From Auanema rhodensis (taxonomy: Eukaryota > Nematoda > Chromadorea > Rhabditida > Rhabditidae): 64,000 bases of DNA. The position numbers and the translations under genes were made by a program. Positions 1 through 10,900 of the stretch are shown in pieces; within the stretch, counting starts at the first letter, position 1; every line of letters begins with the position of its first letter. The notes below the pieces were generated by a model. The model searched no databases. It saw only the letters and a program-made list of their open reading frames with translations, and was not told where the DNA came from. The DNA is taken from the NCBI GenBank assembly GCA_964057225.1, contig OZ059898.1:5890001-5954000 (forward strand), in the 5' to 3' direction.

Positions 1-2020
1 TCTTCATAAAAACGTTTTCATTCAAATTGAATGGATCTGTTTGTAAATTCTTATGAAACGGTCCATAAATAGATTTAACATTTTCGTAATATTCGTTTGA
101 GATCTGAAAGTAATTATTTTTGTCAAAATAATCAATAGAAACAAGCTACATCAACAAAATCTAAAGTGAAGGGGAAATCTTGTTTGTCCCAAAGAGGATC
201 GTTAAAATAATACCATAGATATGCACGGTCTTGATCATCTTCATTCGAAAAATCAGCTAAACAAAATTAGAAAATGATGCTTATGAAGTAATACTCATAC
301 TGAAAGCGATTTCAACTCCTCCCAAAATAGTAGCTAATGTTTTCAAACCTTTCATAGCTTCAGCATCAGGCATTTTTCCATTTTGTACTGAAAATGATAA
401 AGGTATCAAAATATAAAACTAGTTGCTTATTAACCTAAAAAACTATAATTGAAGTATCTTTCAAAAACATTATCCATTTGTTTAGTTACACGAGCCATGC
501 GTTGAGCTTGAAGTTTAGGTCTTCTCAAAAGCCCCGTTCTAATAATAGCATTCTTTCGCCTTTTGATGCTCACTAATTCAAGACTTGTATTATGTAGAAG
601 TTGTACGGCAAAATTCTGAAATAATAAACGTCTTAATAAAAGAAACGAGAATAAACAGTTAAACAATTTGAAATAAATATTTTTCTAATACGATAGCTTT
701 CTAATAAGATTCATGTGGATTTCAAATTAATAAATATGCTTATACCAATAATATTAGAAGAAAAGAGAACTTCGATATTTTTAGAAAATTAAGTATATCA
801 AATTATATGATGTTCATAATGTATTACTTTCGCTTCCTTTTCCTTCACTTTCTCTTTTAAATATTGAGTCAACTGTTCTTCCGATACAAATGGTTTACAT
901 TTTATTTGTACAGCATTCTCCTAAAAAATAATGTGATGAGCATTTCATTTGATGAACAAACCTGCTTTGATATCATAAAAGGTTTCAAATTGCATAAGGA
1001 CCCTACTTTCACAGTGATACGATAAATACATGATGATAATTCTTGTACATCAGATATGTAAGCTTCATTTGAGGCGAGTTTGGGGTTACATTCAAACTAT
1101 AATATATATAGATACTCAAATTAATTAATATTGTAATGCTTACTCTTATAGCTGTTTTCCTCATCTGATTGTTATCCGCTAAATCACAAGCAGTTCCTCC
1201 ATCGTACATTTCTTCAAAGTAAAGAAGGCGCTCTTTAGTAGATTCCTAAATTTTACATGAGTTTATTACCAATATTAATGAGATTACAAGAAAGTCTGGC
1301 ATTTCATAGCGTCCTGTGAAATATCCCAAGGAATTCAACACATAATCTTTATCACCAGCTGTAATAAAACAGTAAATTAGTAGAAAGGCAAGAAATTACG
1401 GTTTCCGTGTATTTGTTTAATACTTTTTCCTTGGCAAACTTCATATTTCCACCATCCCAGATCCTTAAACACAATGCTGCTTGAAAGAGAGAAATTGTTT
1501 CTTACCTGTTTGACACATTTTCGAACGTAAAAACTAGCAGATACAATTTCTGATAAATATTTTGGATTATAACTTTCTTTAGGGCCACTGTCCGTTTTTT
1601 CATACTTCACCTAAATGTGAATATAACCATATAACTCATATGTTTCCTAGGTATTTAATCTAACCGGGGGAATTGTACACATAAAGCGCTGGCCATTTTT
1701 ACTAACAACCTGCTGAACTCCATCCTGATCTTTCTATAATTAATGGGATTATTGCAAACATCGTATCAACAAAAAAAACCATTCTTTTCAAAATTTCCTG
1801 TGCATATTCTTCTATGTTCGTCTCTTTTAATTCATCTAAATTTATGGATTCATCTAACCCGTGTACCTCACTATCCAAATTAATGTCATACAATCCATAC
1901 CTGCTCAAAATATAATCTCAGCTTGTTATTTTATTTTATATACCTTATTTCTTTTACATCATAACTAGATGAAGCCTCGTTAGCAAACCAAAGAACAAAT
2001 AAATATATGTATTTCATCAT
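1..2020 (-). CDS. OS9: OS-9-like ER lectin (MRH domain), 3' end beyond left edge
   Basis: OS-9 proteins recognise trimmed N-glycans on misfolded glycoproteins in the ER lumen and pass them to the HRD1 ubiquitin ligase (family knowledge). Exons read leftward from ATG 2020. Residues 1-17 form a signal peptide (MMKYIYLFVLWFANEAS). The OS-9-like N-terminal piece IRYGLYDINL follows, then VSKNGQRFMCTIPP, which matches the family's conserved block before the MRH domain. The MRH domain is split over several exons. It shows LGWWKYEVCQGK, GGTACDLADNNQMRKTAIR and QELSSCIYRITVKVGSLC, so the Q, R, E and Y expected to bind mannose are present, as are the paired cysteines. One MRH domain is seen, which fits OS-9 better than the two-domain ERLEC1. 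Main exon limits: 1944-2020, about 1780-1900, about 1670-1733, then further exons down to position 1. Introns are 40-60 nt. No stop codon is reached in the window. The C-terminal exons (for example ADFSNEDDQDRAYLWYYFN) are less conserved. Confidence 0.82.
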
Positions 2021-4910
2021 AGTGATTATAGGTAATATGTTAACATGCCAGTACTAAAATACTATAAATCATGAAAATAATAGGAATTCTCAATAGAAAT
2101 TCACATTTATAAGTTGTAAGCTAATATGACAAAATATACATGATTGTTGATTAACAAATATTGAAAACAGCTAACACGAGCGATACAATGTATATTTGCA
2201 AAATTTTAAGCAATATTGAAGAGTAAGTAAACTGTTTTCTAGATTAAATTAAGGGGTAGTTGAATAATACTTCGCTGTTGTACATGATTCTATAATAAGC
2301 TCGTGCGAGTTTCTGTTATTTGTCATATGCGCTCTAATAACACTTACATTTGGACCAACGTCAAACACGACAAATTTGATCGATGTTAGATGAAACATAA
2401 AATATTTGAGAATTAAAGTGGAAATTATTTAAACTTAACTGTGGCAGATGCTAAGCAGGCTATTATTGAGTATTATTGTGTCTATAGAAGATGTTAATTC
2501 AAAGTTACTATATCCTACTTATACGAATATCAGCCAAAAGGTAATAAATACATTTGTTATTTGTTAAGCGGAGCCATGGTTACCGTGAAGATAGGTTTTA
2601 AACAAAAGTAATTTAGATATCATTTCATATTAAAGCTGGAAGTTAATGAATATTAAGTATTTATTTAAGTATCGAATGATCCAATCAAGATTCTCAATTC
2701 TTCTAATATTTAGAGTTAATTAAGAATTACAACTCATATTTCTAAAAGCATAAGCATTACGAGGCATTTAAATTGATAACCAAAGACGTATTGATATTAT
2801 TCAAAAGCATTAGTAACTTGACAGAAAAATATGTGTTTACGTGATCATCAACTTAATTAGATTCATTAATACAAGACTCAAAATCTTCAGCTAGTTTTAC
2901 GGATAATTAGACGAGTTAAACAAATAGTGTTACATTTCATAACTTAAAATAAATAGGCTAATTAATATTAATCGTTTTTCCATGTCGAGATTCGTTATAA
3001 AATAGGTTGAAAGTAAGCTTGTTTACTTTTGGAGTAATTGAACGTAGAAAGACATAAACTTTGTTAATATTGATTAAATATTATTGCTGGAGGAAAACAT
3101 TGGAGTAAAGATAATTTAAAAAGTATTAAAATAATTGAAAATTAAAAAAGGAATGTTCGCATGTTTGTGCCGGACACTACTCAGAAGTATGTAAAAAGGA
3201 GAAGCTCAAATTTTCATCAAGCAGAATGATTTGGTCTATTTTCAAAAAAATTAGATCTATGGATAACAAAAAAATGTCTGTACCTTACAGTGAAAAGCAA
3301 AACTTATTAATAAAAGTATATGTGAAAATGTATATTGTATGTTATATGAATCATAGTATATTTCTTTATCTTTGAGGAAACATTAACTAAAAGTATTTGT
3401 AAAAGTCTATTTGACTGTTATGGACATTCATATTATATCAGCAATTTCATAGAGAAAAATAGCAATTTGCAGATTCACTGATAAAATTGAGTTTTAAGAT
3501 ATTTGGAGAAAACCAATAAATCAATGTTGATAAAATTTTCACAAAAACAATTATAATTTAATATTACCATAAACGACTACTTTTAAGTGAATGTGCATAT
3601 ACATATAGCTAAGACACAAAAAACCGAGAAATGTTGAGAGTTCACCGGACTTTCGTTTCGAGTAGTCGAATTTTAATACTAAGAAACTGATGGGTTCTAC
3701 TACAATTACTAATTTGAACCCGTTTCTTTTTGGAATTTTTATAATCATTCATAAACTATGACCGTATATGAAGCTATTTAAAACAACATTAAATATGTCT
3801 TCTCCTAATTGGACCATATATATATAGAAACTTAACAAAACATTGTACTTTTCATATATTTATTTTGGCTCCTTTGGATTAAATGAAATACAGGTGCTAC
3901 CTAGATGTGGCTAAGTGCTAGAAAGCATAGGAAACTCAGACAAATAAGGCTTGTATCTTCTCAAGTTTCATGCTTATCTCCTATAGCTAGATTCCCTGTT
4001 GAACACTCAAAGTATATTGTTTCTACTACAAAAACATAAGAAGATGAAAATTTTCTTAAAATCTGGATTTTTCTTAGCAAAACTACCAATTTAAATGATC
4101 CTGATCTTGATAATTAGAAAAAAGAATAATATTGTTATCAGAATAGATTATATCAAAACTTCTTGAAAAATATCCGGTTATTGCTTCCGTTACAGCTCAT
4201 TAAATGTCAAAAATTTCTCCACTTCTGGACTCAGGCGAGAAATAAGTTTCAGCTGTTGTTGACTGATTTTGATAGGAATCTGGTCAGTCGTTATTCATCA
4301 AATATTGACCTATGATTAAAAGCAATCAATTATTGTTCAATATTATCAACTGAAAACATTAGCAAAAAAAATTAATCTTAGAGGTAATCCCAATTAAAAA
4401 AAAAACACAATTTCCTATAAGCTCAGAGTGTATGCGTTTGGGCTCTTATGGTTGGCTCACGTGCCTTTCAACTTGTACTTTGTATACAGTTTTACTCAAA
4501 ACTTTGCTAGTCTCTTATTAAATTGATTTGTGAAAATGAATGAAAAACATTTAAGTACTAACATGCAAATTTACATAATCGTTTTGTATTATCATTTTAT
4601 AGTATTTTTAAAAATATGATATGTCAAGACTGTGATTTCTTCTTTTTCTCATGTTTTGAGTTTGGTATAATTTTTCTGACTCTGAGAAGTTTAATGAAAA
4701 AAACTAGCATTCAATTAATTTAGGGAAAAATCTATTTTTCTTTTGGACTCATTTGCAGCTTTTCATCACGATCTCGTAATTGATCTCACATCATCTACTT
4801 TTTCATCTCAAACAGTCGCCTTCTGCTGTCTTGTCCGTTGATCTGTAGAAGCATATTAGTTTGTTTTCATTGCGGTTTTTCTCAATTTCAGTCAGTTTAG
4901 AATCCAGTCA
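2021..4910. other. Intergenic AT-rich stretch, no supported gene
   Basis: This stretch separates the OS-9-like gene and the glycine-rich gene, whose 5' ends face each other. It is strongly AT-rich and has no splice-consistent gene I can support. One 34-codon coding-like run on the minus strand (4190-4294) is treated as a finding. From about 4740 the sequence becomes less AT-rich, probably the distal promoter of the gene at 5081. Confidence 0.6.
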
Positions 4911-5008
4911 GACAGGTCCACCTGTCATTTTCTAGCTTTAGGCTTGTGCCCGTGGCGATGTCCAGCGGACTCCGCCCAATTGAGCCCCGCTTCTGTACAG
5001 TATATAAG
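4911..5008 (+). promoter_or_regulatory. Core promoter with TATA box and E-box inverted repeat
   Basis: A consensus TATATAAG lies at 5001-5008, 73 bp before ATG 5081. It ends a conspicuously GC-rich patch (about 4940-5000) in otherwise AT-rich DNA. At 4911-4926 there is a perfect 7-bp inverted repeat, gacaggt-cc-acctgtc, whose right arm contains the E-box CACCTG. The TATA assignment is strong by position and sequence. Regulation through the E-box is inference. Confidence 0.7.
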
Positions 5009-5080
5009 AGAGCGATCGCCGTTCCAATGCATCCAGCTCATTTGGTTTGTATATCTGACAAACATTTGAGATTTGAACCA

Positions 5081-6737
5081 ATGAAACAAAGGTTAGTTTT
5101 GTCTTTTATATGATTTTAATACAACTAATATTCTCTATTTAAATCTATTTTATTCTTTCAAGTTATTAGACATTTTTGCGCTAAGTATCTACGTTTTAGT
5201 TTGCGATAATAGAAATAGTGTCAAAAGGAAATTTATTAATTCGTGTTTCCTAAAACTTTAACAAGTCTGAAATTTTGAGCATCTTTTCCGAACATTGTTT
5301 TGTTCAATTCTTCTCTTAACTTATATTTCAAATGTAGGGGGCGAAATAAATATTTTTAGTAAGGCTTAATAAAATACTTTTATATAACTATACATACCAA
5401 ATACTTAAATGAAATATACCATTCTTTTTAAATTCTTAATAGACATCTTCCGGCCGTGACAAGACTTCTTATCCTATCCTTTGTCCAAGTCAAGTATCAA
5501 ATGCTTTTCGATCGCGGGGCTTATTTATTCACCGTGCTTCACAGCATCCTTTCTCTATTGATGCTTATTCATCACCCTTTTATGAATTCGAGCCCGACCT
5601 TCTCTGTTCTGACATCACACCTCCTGTTTGTTTGTTCGTTTGTCTTCATGATGACGAGTGCTTCTCAGATGACAGATCCTTCTTTACAAATTGTCTGAGG
5701 CTCTTCATTCAATCAATGAGAGATGTATTAACAAAAACAAAAGATTTTATAAAATTGACGTTTACTTCTATTTTTAATTCAGAACTGTTCTTCTGTTAGC
5801 CCTTCTGGGCACGACTACCTTGGCTGCCCCAACTACATCATCAGCTGAAACAACTGCTCCATCTATTCCTGAGGAAGCTATTGCACCGCAAGCTGACGAT
5901 GTGGTTTCTTCCTTGAAAGGCCATGTTGCCAAAGATATGAGAGGACGTAAAAGAAGTATGTATTTGAAATTCTATAAATTAAACTCTCAGTGCGTTCAGA
6001 TCCATTCCAATCATTCAATGGTGGATTTGGATCCTATAACGGAGGATTCGGTGGTGGGCGTCCATTTAATAACTTTAATGGAGGTTATGGAATGGGAGGA
6101 GGTGGATATGGTAACGAAGGAGATTTTGGTGGATTCGGTGGAGGCGGCGGAGATTATGGAAACGGAGGATATGGAAACTTTGGAAATGGAAACGGAGGTT
6201 TCGGAATGGGAGGACAAGGTGGCTACGGTAAAATTTTACTCTTGATAATTATTTTGACACACGAGCTTTAGGAATGGGAGGTGGCTACAATGGTGGTGGG
6301 GATTACCAACCATTCGGTGGTGGAATGATGGGCGGCGGAGGAGGATACGGCCCTGATAACTATGGTTATGGAAACGGAGGTTATGGAAATGGCATGGGAG
6401 GTGGAATGGGAGGAGGAGGTTTCTTACTAATTTACGTTAAAGTTATAAACAAAAATAATTCAGATTTCGGAGGACAAGGCTTCGGAGGATACGGAGGAGG
6501 GTACGGTAACGGAATGGGAGGAGGATACAACGGAGGTGGAGGAGGAGGAATGGGAGGTACGATATTAATTTAATAAAATAAGACAAAAATTAAAAGAACA
6601 TTCAATGAATATTAATCCGGTGAGTTGCAGGAGGAGGTGACTTCGGTGGCGGAGGATACGGTAGCCCATACGGTGGAGGATACGGACCCATGGGAGGAGG
6701 AGGATGTCCAAACGGAGAATGTCGTGGACGCAAGTAA
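5081..6737 (+). CDS. Secreted glycine-rich protein with furin-type site
   Basis: Six exons join in phase: 5081-5091, 5783-5955, 5991-6227, 6272-6418, 6464-6556 and 6631-6737, giving 255 residues. Residues 1-19 are a clean signal peptide (MKQRTVLLLALLGTTTLAA). A Thr/Ser/Pro/acidic segment of about 35 residues follows, then the basic cluster RGRKR at residues 57-61, a likely furin-type cleavage site. The rest is almost entirely Gly with Tyr, Asn, Phe and Met (GGYGN, GGFG and GMGGG repeats). It closes with a compact two-cysteine basic tail, CPNGECRGRK. Similar Gly/Tyr-rich secreted proteins in nematodes are cuticle or eggshell structural proteins or small antimicrobial-type peptides; I cannot choose between these. 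Intron 1 (691 bp) is much longer than the other introns (36-74 bp). The exon-intron borders repeatedly split GGN codons, as expected after internal duplication. The TATA box at 5001 and poly(A) signal at 6977 frame the gene. Confidence 0.86.
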
Positions 6738-6976
6738 ACCCATTACTATAAAGGAAACATCCTCTAATTAACTATAATTTATTTGTTTCCTTGATATTTT
6801 ATTTATTGGAACTTAATAATTTTCTTTTTCTTTGTCAATCTTTTTATATTTATCATTATATTGTGGACAATATCGTGCATATTAAGATGAATACTTAAAT
6901 TCGTCTTCAGCACACGTCACAGGTGCCTTCCATTAGCTCACTAATTCGTTTCTGTCTTTCTTTTTTCATTTGTGAA

Positions 6977-6982
6977 AATAAA
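6977..6982 (+). terminator. Poly(A) signal of the glycine-rich gene
   Basis: The first AATAAA on the plus strand after the stop codon lies 240 bp downstream of it, in a T-rich context. Assigned by position and sequence only. Confidence 0.5.
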
Positions 6983-7483
6983 AGTTATTATTTAAAGTAT
7001 TCAATAACTAAAAAATATGCATACGTATATATTTGTATATATAATATTATGATGAGAACATAACGACAGACATAAGAGATCAATTAGTGACAGCAGATAC
7101 AATCAACTGAGAGACATATAAACGAGAAACAAAATAAGAATAAAAGAATAAAGAAAATAGCCTTATATATTAATGTAAAATATAACTATTTAAAGTAAAC
7201 AATAGAAGTAAGCAAGATACTTTAGAATTTTATCTTTTCTTTTATACTATACACATACTCACGTTCACACATTAATTACTCACAATTTCTCGGACTCAAG
7301 TACAAAAATAATAACGTTAGTTATTAAAATAATAATTACCATACAATGTTTTAAATTTGTTGTTAAGGACATTAAATATCATTTGAGGTATGTGACGTCA
7401 TGGACAAAAAAAAGCTTTAGTAAACGAATTGATTCATTTTACAAGAGGGTAAGATTTTAAGACCCAACCCGAATTTGTACTAA

Positions 7484-7958
7484 TCATGAGCTATCAAATT
7501 TACTTCCTTCTTGATCATCCGAACGAATTAAACGTATGATAATTCGAGCTTTTTTAACCAAATTATATATTGGATTACTGAGTGATACCTGTAAAATTAC
7601 AATGTTAAAAATAGCTTTTCTATATCCGAAAATAGCTCACCGGTGCTTCGAAAAATGTCAAAGCCGGTTTTTCGGCTTGCATATTCTCCTTATATACATA
7701 ATCCTGATCAATTGGAAAATCTTTTATGTCATCCAAGTCATCAAATACTTGAGCTTGTCCTAACAAATTGAAGGGCTGAAAAACCTATTTTATGATACTA
7801 ATTTAATGTATATATTTATTAATGTAATTATATAAAATTTGTATTTCAATTTTTTATGAGTTAAATAGAGTTCAAAAAATATTACAAACCTTTGCTGTCG
7901 TGCTCAGCGTCAAGTATATAATTAAAAATAATAAACTGTAGATAATACTGAGGTTCAT
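7484..7958 (-). CDS. Small secreted protein (102 aa), three exons
   Basis: Exons 7958-7890, 7775-7641 and 7588-7484 join in phase (23 + 45 + 34 codons plus TGA). The start ATG lies immediately behind TTTCAG on the minus strand, the arrangement expected for a trans-spliced leader. Residues 1-22 are a signal peptide (MNLSIIYSLLFLIIYLTLST...). The mature part is acidic in the first half (FDDLDDIKDFPIDQDY) and basic near the end (NLVKKARIIIRLIRS). It has no cysteines. The introns are 114 and 52 nt with good GT/AG borders. I do not recognise the family. It could be a neuropeptide-like or other secreted peptide precursor (a KK pair is present), but no clear repeated peptide is seen. The intact phase across two introns and the signal peptide make a chance ORF unlikely. 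The GC-richer stretch at about 8340-8700 may hold its promoter. Confidence 0.7.
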
Positions 7959-10900
7959 CTGAAATATTGAATGAATAAACTTTATATACATTTAATTAAA
8001 AACTATATAAAAAAAATACAAAACATAGTTGAGAAAATGACGTTTCAGTAGAAATAACTGTAAATAAGCTTAACTAAATAAGCTGCAACTATTCAGCTGT
8101 CCAAAAAATATTGAAAAATGAGACTATTCAATATAATTAACATAAAAATATAAACACTTAAAAATCATATGCAGCATTTCAGCAGCTGATTTAAAAATGA
8201 AAACTAATTAAAAAGCCGTCTTAAAGGAATGAATAAGATATATATGCAATCTAAAATACTGTTTTTATTTGATTTTCTGAACCTAACAGAAAAATTTATT
8301 TGAAAGGAAAAGAAAAATATTTTAAATATTTTGAACTGTAAATATACTTGAACTAGTTGGGAGGGGATGTTTGATAGTTAAGAATTGGTGAATGATCATT
8401 TATCCATGTGATTTGTGAAGCTATTTCTCTTAAAAAAGCCTTTCACTATCTGGATTTAGCTTTTGGGATATGATGCTAAGCTTTCCAGAACGTTTAACAG
8501 CATAGAGAAGAGTGATCTTTGTTTGGTTATTGCTCAATATTGACCACATCATATATTTTCTTTTGGTAGAAGTAAATGAACTGGAAAAAGATTATCCGGA
8601 AAACGACAAAAACCAATATCCTTATCCACCCGCCCACCCAAACAGTTCACTTAGATATATTTGAACAAAGAAAGTGTAAGCTTTTCTGCTTATACCAATT
8701 CATTGAAACTATTACCAATTCAATCTGATACTGACATCATTAGTTTCAACCAACGTTTCTTTTCAAACTTGTTTGAACCATCTTTTGTAAATTTTATATT
8801 AATTATAGAACATTAAGCTAAAAACTCTAACAAACCAAATTTTCTCCCGCACATGTAGATATTACTAATAATATGAGTACGTACAAGATTATATATTATT
8901 AAATCACTTTTCTCCCTTCACTAACCATGCGAAAAAAAAGAGAAAAAATATTTGATTCGAAAGACTGACTAGAAAGACTCCCAAGTTTCCAAATTTCGTC
9001 AATCAGTTTTTCATGTGGTTTTTCTACTTTACCTTTACCAAATACACATGACATGATTTCAAAAGTTTTAAAATTCATAAATCTTTGAACTAGATTCATA
9101 GTACGTTGATAGAGATATACATCTTAAAAGTTTAGAAGTTACAAGAAATACTATATATCGTCTATCTAAACGAATGATTCAAGCCAGAAGAAAAAAAAAC
9201 GAAGAAAAAACAAAACTATGGGATATTTCATATGAAAGAAACAAAAACTAATGAATGAAAGAAATGCAATTTATGCTGAAAAGAAATCCTCAGAGAGTTT
9301 GAATAGTATTATGAAGAAAATATTTTGAAAATGTGAATAGAGCTTAAGATTAAGTTGGTAAGCTACATGAAATAGATTTCTTTTCATTTTTAGTTTTCAT
9401 TACCTTGTTACAATGAATATATTTTGATAACAGCTCATAATGTACCTAGGTGATTTAAAAATGATTCCTACTATACCATAAGAGAACTTATATAGAAAAG
9501 TAGAAAGTATCAATGCCTTTCAGAAGACGTTATTTTCATGTATAGCATGAAAATACGTTTATGCTGTTTGCATTCCAAACTAACGTATTTTGCAAAAAGC
9601 TTTGATCCCTTTTTTGTCTTTTCTTGTCCCTCCCCTTGCTCAAAGAAACTACAACATCTTTCTAAGAAACTCCTTTATCATTACCTCATGGAATAAAAGT
9701 TATCTATATCACATACAGTTTGTAACTCTTACCTAAATCAAAATTGTCAGAATTAAATATAAACATCAATTAAAATGAAGATAGAATATTATGTTATAGC
9801 TAGAAATATTATTTAAACAAATTTTCCATAAAAGAGTAAAAGCAAATTTTGTGAAAAAGTATGTTAAAAGTGATGTTCATGATTGAAATTTTGAAACCTC
9901 TTATAATACTACAAAAAGTATTTTGAGAAGTCTTATGTTCTCATGTTTAAATATAGTTATGTGGTTCAGTTTTATATGTATGTAATCGTTTATGTGAAAC
10001 GTAGAATAATGGATATATTTCTTTTTTTTTCTGATTGCCAATGTTTTATTTTGCACATTTTACTGTTATTTTTTTGAAAATCTCACGAAATATAAATACA
10101 AAACTTTTGTGTTATTAGAAATATTCAATTTAGATTTTTGAATTTTTGAAAGCATGTGAAAGCATATTGCAAAGGTTGGTAATATAAATAATGTATAGGT
10201 TTAACTTATACTATATATGTATATATGCTAATGAACATAAACATTTCAAGCTATATAATCACTATTTCATGAAATATACTCATAACTTGATATTGAAAAA
10301 TCAGTAGTTAAAAAATATTCCCAGAACAATTATAATTTTTTTGAACTACATACTAATTCAATGGAATTTCAGACATTTGTATTCTGGGTAGAAAGCATAG
10401 TGAATAATTAGTTAAAGAATTCAAAAAACTGTTCTATAGCCTTAAAATTTAAATGATTTGTACTATGTACTAAAAAGTTTGAAAGAGTAAAGAAACGAAA
10501 GGAGAGAAAGAGAGAAATAATAATCCGTAGAGGGCTGTATATACAAAGAATTTTTAAAATAAAATATATAGAGAAAACTGTTTTGAACATATGATTATAA
10601 TTAATTAAAAATTCATATAATCTGTAACACAGTAGACATAAACTACAGTAGTAGTATATCACGACATTAGACAATAGTAAAAATTTGAAAAAAAATAAAA
10701 AAAAATTTAAAAATAATCAAACAATAGGATTATATAATTAATTAATTGAATTAGTTATAGAAAAAGTTATACGAAAAAATGGAGCAAAACGTGTCTCAAT
10801 CATTCAATCTCTCAAAGTGACAGAAACATGTGGAAGCTTTTAAATGATATAATAACGTTAATTGACATATCTGAAATGGTTATGAGCTTATGTTTCAAAA

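Noticed and set aside
5820-6217. Overlapping open frames on both strands across the glycine-rich gene (Met/Glu-rich plus frame, Ser/Thr-rich minus frame)
   Set aside because: They are frame shadows of GGN-rich coding sequence; the spliced six-exon model explains the region.
8899-9099. Minus-strand frame with MSCVFGKGKVEKPHEKLIDE
   Set aside because: Looked like a first exon, but no acceptor follows within 600 bp that continues a frame, and no family is recognised.
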